NCBI GenBank assembly: GCA_937901865.1 | Contig: CALDID010000122.1 | Location: 1-16,904 of the forward strand | From: an uncultured Treponema sp. | Lineage (GTDB): Bacteria > Spirochaetota > Spirochaetia > Treponematales > Treponemataceae | Length of the DNA: 16,904 nucleotides | Direction of reading: 5' to 3' | Part shown: in pieces, positions 1 to 5,922 of the stretch | Numbering within the stretch: the first letter of the stretch is position 1 | Layout of the letters: every line of letters begins with the position of its first letter | Translations under genes and position numbers: made by a program | The notes under the pieces: model-generated | Database searches by the model: none | Told to the model about the DNA's origin: nothing | The model's input: the letters and a program-made list of their open reading frames with translations, nothing else

Positions 1-3
1 TCC

Positions 4-1086
4 CTACTTATTATACTTATATAGTTCATTATAAACTTTTGAATACGAAGTAACAAAGTATGCATCTTCGATAGCATCGTATATAGAATATTCCTCTGGA
101 AAATCTGTTAATGGAATGCTATTTACTGAAAGTTCAGAATAAAACTGCTCTCTTTGGAAAGGTTTGTTTGCGTTTTCGCTGAACGTTCGCTTTAAGATGT
201 TGTACGCCGCGCTCACCAACGACAGTCCGCGTTTTTTCGCCGTTGTCAGCACCGCCTCCGCCTCCGCGTCCGAACTTTCCACGCTAATGAGATATGCGCT
301 CATCGCTTGGCGCACAGTAGCCTTTAGAGCCTCTCTGTCGTCCATATCGCTTCGCATACTGTATGCTTTATCCATATAGTTGTATTCGTATTGCTTCATA
401 ATCGGCACAAGCTCTTCAATGTCGCACTTCAGCTCATCTTCGAGCTTTATTTGATAATAGCGCGCGTGCATATTTTGCCGAGAACGGAAGCTCCAGCTCT
501 TTTCCCCGTCTGCGTGAGCCTCAGGAGATACGATAATATGATTTTTTTGAGAAGCATTTATGATAAAGTTCCCCGTCGAAAGCGGCGAAATGAGCAATTC
601 TGGTTCTGCGGCATCTTTGCTTTTCGGAAAGATTTCCTCTATTAAATACTTCGCGTCTTCCAGCGCAAAAAAAGCGTCGGCTTGTTTGCAAAGCTCTTCC
701 CTTTCTTTTTTCGTCTGCTCGACGCGCACCGAGTATTTATACTTGAGCTTTAAATCTGCGATAGCGTCTAAAAACTCCTTTGCGTCGATTTCTGGCGGAA
801 TAAGCTCGGAAATCTCAATATCGCCCGCGACATTTTTGCACTCTTCGTCAAAATACAGCACCATCTCTAAAAACGGAGTTGCAGGCGGGTTCATATCCGA
901 AATCGATTTAAGAATAGCGTAAAACGGGTGCAGCTCGTGGCTTTTCATCATCGAATAAAATTTCTTCTGATAATCGTTGCCCTTCCACGCCTCGCCTTTT
1001 TGGAAGCGATAGACTTTCTGCCAATATCCGACGGCGAGCAGAAGCGAGTTTATAAAATCGACCCTTTCATCTGTATAAAATCCCAT
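4..1086 (-). CDS. Hypothetical protein; possible degenerate DUF4932-like metallopeptidase
   Basis: A 360-residue soluble protein with no signal peptide or membrane segment. I chose the ATG at 1086 because a GGGGA Shine-Dalgarno (1092-1096) and a good promoter lie just upstream; a longer frame back to 1212 would read through that promoter. I do not firmly recognise it. Its layout recalls DUF4932 proteins: an N-terminal DERVDFINSLLLAVGYW segment (6-22), a KSHELHPFY segment (48-56), a middle HARYYQ (207-212) where the family would carry HExxH, and an ALKATVRQAMSAYL segment (253-266) like the family's E-x-x-x-R-A helix. The zinc-binding HExxH is absent, so if the relationship is real the protein is catalytically dead. 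The family link is from memory of the pattern, not from a search. It is transcribed away from the neighbouring operon; what follows it lies outside the window. Confidence 0.75.
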   Translation of the reverse strand: MGFYTDERVDFINSLLLAVGYWQKVYRFQKGEAWKGNDYQKKFYSMMKSHELHPFYAILKSISDMNPPATPFLEMVLYFDEECKNVAGDIEISELIPPEIDAKEFLDAIADLKLKYKYSVRVEQTKKEREELCKQADAFFALEDAKYLIEEIFPKSKDAAEPELLISPLSTGNFIINASQKNHIIVSPEAHADGEKSWSFRSRQNMHARYYQIKLEDELKCDIEELVPIMKQYEYNYMDKAYSMRSDMDDREALKATVRQAMSAYLISVESSDAEAEAVLTTAKKRGLSLVSAAYNILKRTFSENANKPFQREQFYSELSVNSIPLTDFPEEYSIYDAIEDAYFVTSYSKVYNELYKYNK

Positions 1087-1105
1087 ATTTATCCCCACAC
1101 GCCAT

Positions 1106-1134
1106 ATTCTACCACGTTTCTTAAATAAAAGCAA
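1106..1134 (-). promoter_or_regulatory. Sigma-70 promoter of the gene at 4-1086
   Basis: Read on the minus strand: TTGCTT (1134-1129), a 17-bp spacer, TAGAAT (1111-1106). Transcription should start near 1099, leaving a leader of about 13 nt that contains the GGGGA ribosome binding site. Confidence 0.6.
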
Positions 1135-1267
1135 CATTTTTTCTCTTTTTCGCACAAAGTCCGAAGCAACACAGCGTATTAAAGTCTTTTTTCGCTTGTG
1201 TTTTGAAAGCAAGCGTGTGAAAAAAAAGAATTTTCGCGCGATGTCGTGAGATGTTGACGAAAAAGAG

Positions 1268-1513
1268 CCTTGTTTTGTTCACTGTTCTTGAAAAATTTTC
1301 AGAAAAGACCTTGTTTTGCAAAATGTTCAAAGACAAAAAGCAAAACAAGCCTTGTTTAGAAAAAAGTTCTTAAAAATTTTTAAGAAAAGACCTTGTTTTG
1401 AAAATTGTCCTTAAAAAATTTCAATAATTAACCTTGTTTTGCAAAATGTTTTTGAACAATGAGCAAAACAGACCTCTTTTTTAAAAAAGTTCTAAGACAA
1501 TGATGAAAAAAAG
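1268..1513. repeat. Six degenerate tandem repeats with a 41-bp period
   Basis: The motif CCTTGTTTTG or a close variant begins at 1268, 1309, 1350, 1391, 1432 and 1473, exactly 41 bp apart each time. Each unit continues with an A-rich stretch, GTTC-like bases at about +16, and another A/T-rich stretch. Units 2 and 5 are most alike (both start CCTTGTTTTGCAAAATGTT and end near GCAAAACA); unit 6 is the most decayed. 41 is not a multiple of 3 and no gene crosses the array. It ends 14 bp before the -35 box of the downstream operon. A 41-bp step is close to four helical turns, so equivalent positions would face the same side of the DNA. That suggests a multi-site regulatory region or a bent segment; function is inference. 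Confidence 0.85.
1367..1386. repeat. Perfect 20-bp palindrome inside repeat unit 3
   Basis: TTCTTAAAAATTTTTAAGAA is fully self-complementary. It lies in the third 41-bp unit; units 1 and 4 carry decayed versions at the same offset. It could be a dimeric-protein site or an intrinsically bent A-tract junction. Confidence 0.7.
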
Positions 1514-1527
1514 GCGCGAAAAAGAAT

Positions 1528-1556
1528 TTGACTAAAAACGGAAAACGTTTTATACT
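1528..1556 (+). promoter_or_regulatory. Strong sigma-70 promoter of the 1604-3919 operon
   Basis: TTGACT (1528-1533), a 17-bp spacer, TATACT (1551-1556), the best consensus match in the window. The palindrome AAAACGTTTT (1542-1551) fills the end of the spacer and touches the -10 box, where a repressor could act. Predicted start near 1563; AAGAGG (1591-1596) then serves as ribosome binding site for the ATG at 1604. Confidence 0.8.
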
Positions 1557-1603
1557 ATTCATAGCTTTGCAAGACAAAAAGACAAGGCGAAAGAGGTAAG
1601 TAA

Positions 1604-2314
1604 ATGAAGAAGATTTCAAGACGGTGTAAGAACAAGGTTATTTCTAACTATTTATTGACGCTATTGCGCTTGTATGAGGCTTTGGACGAAAAGGCAAAAA
1701 CGCCGTATTTTCAAAAGCTCATTGCACAGCTTTCGAGCGACAGCGAAGCTCTGTTGATAGCGTTAAAACTTTCTCGCTCAACGGGCAGTTTGACGGATGC
1801 GGACAAAAAGAGAGACCGCTGTATTTCCGCAGTGAAAACGCTGGTTCAGGCGGCTTTGCTTTCGCCAAAAGCAGAGGAAGAGGCTGCGGCGGCAAAGCTC
1901 AAGGAGATTTTGGACAAATACAAGGGCGTTACGGCGGAGTCTTACCGAGAGGCGACGAGCGACATCGAAAGTTTGCTGCTGCAGCTGAAAAGCGAGGAAA
2001 ATGCGGCTTTGGTGGCGAGCGTGAGCAATTTGGATTCATACGTCAAGGCGTTAAGCGAGGCGCATGAGAATTTCAAGGTGTTGAGCGACAGTTCTACCAG
2101 CGCATCGCAGATGAAGGGCGAGAGTGCGTCGAAGATTAAAGAAAGAGTGATTTCGCTCATCAATGACAAGGTTGTGCCGTTTATGTGCGTGAGCGCAGAC
2201 GAGAGCCCAGAGCTGTACGGCGATTTTGACAGAATGATGGACGCAGAAGCCGACAAGATTAACAGCGTGAAGCCCAAACAACAGGAAAAAACAGAGGCTA
2301 AGGATGAAAAATGA
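1604..2314 (+). CDS. DUF6261-like all-helical protein
   Basis: A 236-residue hydrophilic, largely helical protein without signal peptide or membrane segment. AAGAGG sits 7 nt before the ATG. The middle carries the pattern I associate with DUF6261: a GSLTDADKKRDR segment (61-72), a helix SAVKTLVQAALLSPKAEEEAAAAKL, a tyrosine-containing linker, then paired helices ending near HENFKVL (154-160). The last 20 residues are a charged Lys/Glu tail. DUF6261 has no known function, and I assign it from remembered sequence pattern, so it needs a profile search. It is the first gene of a three-gene operon and overlaps the next by ATGA, implying translational coupling with the membrane Nudix-like protein. 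Reading it as a structural or adaptor component is inference. Confidence 0.8.
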   Translation: MKKISRRCKNKVISNYLLTLLRLYEALDEKAKTPYFQKLIAQLSSDSEALLIALKLSRSTGSLTDADKKRDRCISAVKTLVQAALLSPKAEEEAAAAKLKEILDKYKGVTAESYREATSDIESLLLQLKSEENAALVASVSNLDSYVKALSEAHENFKVLSDSSTSASQMKGESASKIKERVISLINDKVVPFMCVSADESPELYGDFDRMMDAEADKINSVKPKQQEKTEAKDEK

Positions 2315-2940
2315 CGATTGACGAGGGAAAATTGCAAGAATCGCTGATAGCGTTTATTGCGCTGTTCAGTTATATCGTTTCGATACTGCTTTCGGGCGTG
2401 CTAGAGTGCGATTTGAGGGTGAAAATTGCAGTTGCGCTGTTGGGAGCGGTGTATGCGGCGATGTTTGTGTTCTCCATTTACGGCGCGAACTATTCGGTTG
2501 AAACGCTGTTTAATGAAATCGTGTCTTGCAGCGATAATCATCATTTTTCCCTTGTTGTCATAAAAAATAAAACGAACTGCTATCTTTTGAAATGGGATAA
2601 GCGGTGGCGAACGTATCTTTTTCCGTATGAGCGCACAAAAGAAAACGACAGCGGCGCGATTGTGGATTTTGTAGAAAAAAGCATTGGCTTCAGCGTGCAG
2701 AAAATCCTTAAAACGATAGAAACCGATGTTACAAAGTATTCTGTGAGCGCAAATATGACAAAAAAGTATCATCATAGCTTCTATTTAATCGACGTTTCGC
2801 CCTGTGCAAATTTTGAGAAGAAGACTTTTAGGATAAACGGCGCAAAGTATCGCTGGTTCTCGATTGACGAGCTTAAAGCCGATAAAAACATTATGGACAA
2901 GAACAGCGAAACAGTAAAGTTTGTTGAAAAGAATTTTTAA
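2311..2940 (+). CDS. Two-helix membrane protein with a degenerate Nudix-like domain
   Basis: 209 residues. Two hydrophobic helices (about 11-30 and 37-58) anchor a C-terminal soluble domain (about 78-205). That domain has the outline of a Nudix fold: strand SLVVIKNK (80-87), YLLKWDKRWRTYLFPYERT (91-109) where a Nudix enzyme has W-x-F-P-G-G, a helix in place of the Nudix box (114-126), and YRWFSIDELK (180-189) like the usual C-terminal W-x-x-x-x-E-L. The Nudix box residues GX5EX7REUXEEXGU are not present, so hydrolysis is unlikely. The arrangement of two helices plus a Nudix domain recalls the SMODS-associated NUDIX (Sa_NUDIX) family, predicted to be a nucleotide-signal sensor, but no nucleotidyltransferase is visible nearby. 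The start overlaps the preceding stop (ATGA). Function unknown. Confidence 0.75.
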   Translation: MTIDEGKLQESLIAFIALFSYIVSILLSGVLECDLRVKIAVALLGAVYAAMFVFSIYGANYSVETLFNEIVSCSDNHHFSLVVIKNKTNCYLLKWDKRWRTYLFPYERTKENDSGAIVDFVEKSIGFSVQKILKTIETDVTKYSVSANMTKKYHHSFYLIDVSPCANFEKKTFRINGAKYRWFSIDELKADKNIMDKNSETVKFVEKNF

Positions 2941-2956
2941 GAAAACGGAAAAAAGT

Positions 2957-3919
2957 ATGGAAGGGATTGTTTTAGGCGGGAGCAACAATTTTTTTGATGT
3001 GGAGGGGGAAGACGGCGTAATTCGGCTTTGTTCGCTCAAAAGCAAGAGGCTGAAGACGGACGACGGATATTACAATCCTTTAGCTCCGAATGACAGAGTG
3101 GAATTTGAAGTCGATAGCCTTGATAAACTCAAGGGGCAAATTATCGAGGCAAAAGAGCGTAAAAATAAGTTCGTGCGCTATAACGTCAAGAAAAGATTGC
3201 CTCAAGTGATGGCGTGCAATTTGGACTATTTGGTAATCGTTACCACTCCCGACGAGCCGCCGTTTCGTCCGCGTTTTATCGACCGTGCTTTAGCTCAAGC
3301 AGAATATGAAAACATTGAACCGATAATCGTTTGCAATAAAATCGATTTGCCGAGCAGCGAAGATATTGATTTGGAAAATCGCCTTGAAATCTGGGAGGAT
3401 TTGGGATACAAAGTCTTTCGCTTGAGTGCGAAAAGCGGCGAGGGATTGGCTGAGTTGGCGGAATGTTTGGCGGAAAAAACGAGCGCGTTCGTCGGTCAGA
3501 GCGGTATCGGCAAATCGAGCTTGATAAACGCATTGAGCGAGGGTGTGCATCTTCGCACAAACGAGCTTTCGTCAAAATATATCCGCGGCACGCACACGAC
3601 AACCAAAGGCGAGCTTATGCGAATTGAGTTAAAGAGTTCGTTATTAGAAGACGGAAAAAGAGGCAGTGCCTCCTTTATCGACACGCCTGGCGTGAGGCGG
3701 TTTGTGTTGCACAATATTGCTTCTGGCGACTTGGCGTATTATTTTAGGGAGTTCCGTCCATTGCTGGGCAAATGCACTTATGGCTTATCGTGTTCGCACA
3801 AATGCGAGGCGGGCTGCAAGATTCAAGAAGCTGTTTACGCGGGCGTTATCGCAGAAGAGCGGTATGAGAGCTGGTGCAGAATTTCTGACGAAATCGAAAG
3901 CGGTTCGTGGGAGGACTAG
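2957..3919 (+). CDS. rsgA: Ribosome small-subunit-dependent GTPase RsgA
   Basis: 320 residues. RsgA (YjeQ/YloQ) is a GTPase that acts late in 30S subunit maturation. The G motifs appear in the circularly permuted order diagnostic of the family: NKID (127-130, G4), SAKSGEG (157-163, G5), GQSGIGKS (180-187, G1), RGTHTTT (210-216, switch I) and DTPG (242-245, G3). An OB-fold-like N-terminus precedes them (about 1-65). The C-terminal zinc knuckle has C273, C279, H281 and C287; the first gap is five residues where E. coli, as I recall, has four. I took the ATG at 2957; an in-frame TTG at 2921 would overlap the upstream gene and has no ribosome binding site. The site before 2957 is weak (CGGA). It lies 16 bp after the previous stop, as last gene of the operon. 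Confidence 0.97.
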   Translation: MEGIVLGGSNNFFDVEGEDGVIRLCSLKSKRLKTDDGYYNPLAPNDRVEFEVDSLDKLKGQIIEAKERKNKFVRYNVKKRLPQVMACNLDYLVIVTTPDEPPFRPRFIDRALAQAEYENIEPIIVCNKIDLPSSEDIDLENRLEIWEDLGYKVFRLSAKSGEGLAELAECLAEKTSAFVGQSGIGKSSLINALSEGVHLRTNELSSKYIRGTHTTTKGELMRIELKSSLLEDGKRGSASFIDTPGVRRFVLHNIASGDLAYYFREFRPLLGKCTYGLSCSHKCEAGCKIQEAVYAGVIAEERYESWCRISDEIESGSWED

Positions 3920-3973
3920 CACAGACACAGCCTGTTTTTCAAAAAAATTCTCTCTTTTAGCAGGCACAGAAAT

Positions 3974-4013
3974 GACCTCACCCCCTGACCCCCTCTCCTA
4001 GTAGGCGAGGGGG
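3974..4013. repeat. C-rich/G-rich hairpin element between convergent genes
   Basis: A C-rich run (CCTCACCCCCTGACCCCCTC) leads into a hairpin: CCCCCTC (3989-3995) pairs with GAGGGGG (4007-4013), with an inner CC/GG pair (3997-3998 with 4004-4005) around the loop TAGTA. It sits between the ends of rsgA and the minus-strand gene at 4034. It could help end transcription both ways, but no T-run follows directly. The sequence resembles short C-rich interspersed repeats seen in many bacterial genomes; whether it is repeated in this genome cannot be told from one window. Confidence 0.6.
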
Positions 4014-4033
4014 AAAGTATATTCGTTTTGTTT

Positions 4034-4654
4034 TTAGCTATATTTCAATAAAAAATCTTGCGGCGTGATTGAGTGGTGAATATCAATCGAGGCGGTATCA
4101 AGCTCGGTATAGCCCTCTGTTTTTTCGCTCGTGATGACAAAAGCAAAAGATAGAGCTTTGTTATCTTTGGGGCGCAAATCTCCGTATTCTTCCCTTACAT
4201 ATTCGTCGGCATAGATGAACATCACGCTTTTTTCTCTCTTGCACAACACGCTGGCACACGCGGCAAGCAATGCAGAGGCAAAGTTTTCTTTTGACGGCGT
4301 AATCACGCTGTAGCCGCTTTTGAGAGAGAGAGCTAGGGTGGCTTCGGCGATTGGTGCGTTAAAGACGGAAAGAGAAAACGAGGCAGGAAGGATATTTTCG
4401 TCTGTGATGATTTGTTCATTTATCGAAAACTCCCTGTTTATCTCGCCGCGGAAGGAAGCAAAGACTTGTTTTATGTCGCCGCAGTGCGTTTTCTCCAAGC
4501 AGTCGTGAACAACTTGCACGGTCATCTTTGTGAGCTGGGAAAGACGGCGGCGAAAGAGGGGAGTGGTGAAGCTCAATTTCGGCGAAGCGTCGGGCGCGAG
4601 GTTTTCGCTTTCTGGAGTCCACGCACAAAGCGGAGAGATGAAAACGCGGCTCAT
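4034..4654 (-). CDS. Ketosynthase-like N-terminal-domain protein (Ketoacyl-synt_2 type)
   Basis: 206 residues, about half the length of a full beta-ketoacyl synthase. The pattern matches the stand-alone Ketoacyl-synt_2 family: FRRRLSQLTKM (34-44), then VFASFRGEINRE (64-75), then an FSLSVFNAPIAEATLAL stretch (92-108), then SVMFIYADE (142-150). Members occur in aryl-polyene and flexirubin biosynthetic clusters. The segment where a true ketosynthase has its active-site cysteine reads YSVITPSKENFASALLAA, with no cysteine at the expected place, so it is probably non-catalytic, perhaps a partner or chain-length-type subunit. GGAAAG precedes the ATG, which overlaps the stop of the upstream methyltransferase gene (ATGA), implying coupled translation. 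No other polyene genes are visible in the window. Family assignment rests on motif memory. Confidence 0.85.
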   Translation of the reverse strand: MSRVFISPLCAWTPESENLAPDASPKLSFTTPLFRRRLSQLTKMTVQVVHDCLEKTHCGDIKQVFASFRGEINREFSINEQIITDENILPASFSLSVFNAPIAEATLALSLKSGYSVITPSKENFASALLAACASVLCKREKSVMFIYADEYVREEYGDLRPKDNKALSFAFVITSEKTEGYTELDTASIDIHHSITPQDFLLKYS

Positions 4655-5787
4655 CGCTGGCTTTCCTTTTTGAAAACTAAGAGTGAATAGGCGTTGCTGC
4701 CAAGATTATGGTGCGCTGTTGATAAATGGAAGCCTGCGTCTTCGATTGCGTGCACTAATTCGCTATAACGATACATTTTTGAGTTGCCGTTAGCCATACA
4801 AGTGAAATAAAGCGATGTTGCTTGCAGTGCATAGCTTTCGCCGATGTATTTTTGCTTGTCCCACAACGGTTCAAGGACGTATACGAGGCTGTTTTCGCTG
4901 GCGGCGGCAAAGACTTTTTTCAATATTTTGGTGATTTGGTGCAGTGAAAAGCAGTCAAGGAACTGGCTCATCCAATATGCGTCTGCGCCTTTGGGAAGCT
5001 CGGTCGATTCGGCTAAGACATTGCCTGCGACCGTTGAAATACGCGCTGAAAAACCTGCGTTGCGTGCGTTTTCTTCGGCGACGGCGGTCTGACCCGGTAA
5101 ATCGACGATTGTAATTTTAACATTGGCGTTATATCGGCAGGAAGCGATAGCCCATTTCGCTGTGTTGCCGCCGATGTCCACAAGATGCGTGATGTTTTCG
5201 CTGTAGACAATCGGCAAAGCGTCGGGGAAGGCGATGTCGGAATAAAAATGGTCGAACTCGAACCAGCTTTTTTTTTCGCGCTCTGGCAAGCTCGATAACG
5301 CCTCGTAAATCGTCGTCCATTTCTCGCCGATACGCTTCAAGCCCTCTGGCTTGCCGTTTTTCACGGATTCTAATAAATCGAAAGCTCCGAAATAGCAAAT
5401 ATCGTTTGTGAAATTGAAATTGACCCGCGTCAGCTCGTCTTCGAGGAGGAAAAAGCCGATTTTGCCCAAGATGTACTTTTCGTTTTCCGCCGTCGTGTCG
5501 AGTGAGTAGCGAAGCACGCCCATTCCGAGCGCCATTTCGCACAAAACGCCTGCGCCGTATTCTGAAACGCTGCTTTTTTCTGTAATCGCCTTGATAGAAA
5601 GCCCGTTTTCGCCGCTGTCTGCGATTTTTCGCAAAATGCCAAGCTCTAGGAGCGCGCGGACTGCTTGAAACGTCATTGGGGAAAACGCGATTTTTTGCGC
5701 GGCGACTTTTGCGTCTACTGCGCGAATGTCATCGGATTTTAAGTTGTCTAAAGAATATAAAGCTTTATCGTTTTTTGTCGTAGTCAT
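4651..5787 (-). CDS. SAM-dependent methyltransferase, O-methyltransferase-like
   Basis: 378 residues from the ATG at 5787. The N-terminal part (about 25-110) looks like the winged-helix dimerisation domain of small-molecule O-methyltransferases (FQAVRALLELGILRKI). The Rossmann domain starts at VDIGGNTAKW (203-212, SAM motif I), followed by the acidic strand end IVDLPG (227-232, D229) and YWMSQFLDCFS (271-281), the place of the D-x-x-H-x-x-x-D region of the family. Start choice is uncertain: in-frame ATG at 5796 and TTG at 5823 exist, and none has a Shine-Dalgarno. I prefer 5787 because a -10-like TATAAA lies 9 nt upstream. It is the first gene of a two-gene operon with the ketosynthase-like protein, so a polyketide or aryl product is a likely substrate; that is inference. 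Confidence 0.88.
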   Translation of the reverse strand: MTTTKNDKALYSLDNLKSDDIRAVDAKVAAQKIAFSPMTFQAVRALLELGILRKIADSGENGLSIKAITEKSSVSEYGAGVLCEMALGMGVLRYSLDTTAENEKYILGKIGFFLLEDELTRVNFNFTNDICYFGAFDLLESVKNGKPEGLKRIGEKWTTIYEALSSLPEREKKSWFEFDHFYSDIAFPDALPIVYSENITHLVDIGGNTAKWAIASCRYNANVKITIVDLPGQTAVAEENARNAGFSARISTVAGNVLAESTELPKGADAYWMSQFLDCFSLHQITKILKKVFAAASENSLVYVLEPLWDKQKYIGESYALQATSLYFTCMANGNSKMYRYSELVHAIEDAGFHLSTAHHNLGSNAYSLLVFKKESQR

Positions 5788-5796
5788 AAAAAGCAT

Positions 5797-5823
5797 TTTA
5801 TAAATAAAAGAACGATTTTTCAA
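5797..5823 (-). promoter_or_regulatory. Candidate promoter of the methyltransferase gene
   Basis: Minus strand: TTGAAA (5823-5818), a short 15-bp spacer, TATAAA (5802-5797), 9 nt before the ATG at 5787. If used, the mRNA would be leaderless or nearly so. Confidence 0.4.
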
Positions 5824-5831
5824 GCTAGATA

Positions 5832-5860
5832 TTGTTTTTTTTGATATATGTCGATATAAT
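5832..5860 (+). promoter_or_regulatory. Sigma-70 promoter of the chemotaxis receptor gene
   Basis: TTGTTT (5832-5837), a 17-bp spacer, perfect TATAAT (5855-5860). Predicted start near 5867, giving a leader of about 56 nt before the GTG start at 5923. It lies back to back with the methyltransferase promoter. Confidence 0.65.
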
Positions 5861-5922
5861 TAAGTATATATTAGAATAATTACACATCTTTGGTTTTTGT
5901 ACATGGTTTTGGAGGGTTTCTT

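Noticed and set aside
1193..1215. Hairpin CGCTTG...CAAGCG as a terminator
   Set aside because: No T-run follows on either strand and it sits between divergent promoters, where no transcript is expected to end.
1268..1513. CRISPR array reading of the 41-bp repeats
   Set aside because: There are no conserved repeats separated by unique spacers; the whole unit is repeated and decays along its length. No cas gene is present.
2311..2940. Complete anti-phage signalling (CBASS-like) system around the Nudix-like protein
   Set aside because: No cyclic-nucleotide synthase, nuclease effector or mobile-element gene is visible; only a fold-level resemblance supports the idea.
3928..3942. 15-nt string CAGCCTGTTTTTCAA shared with 13589-13603
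   Set aside because: One such match is not surprising between two places in 17 kb of biased sequence, and the second copy is inside the capA-like coding region.
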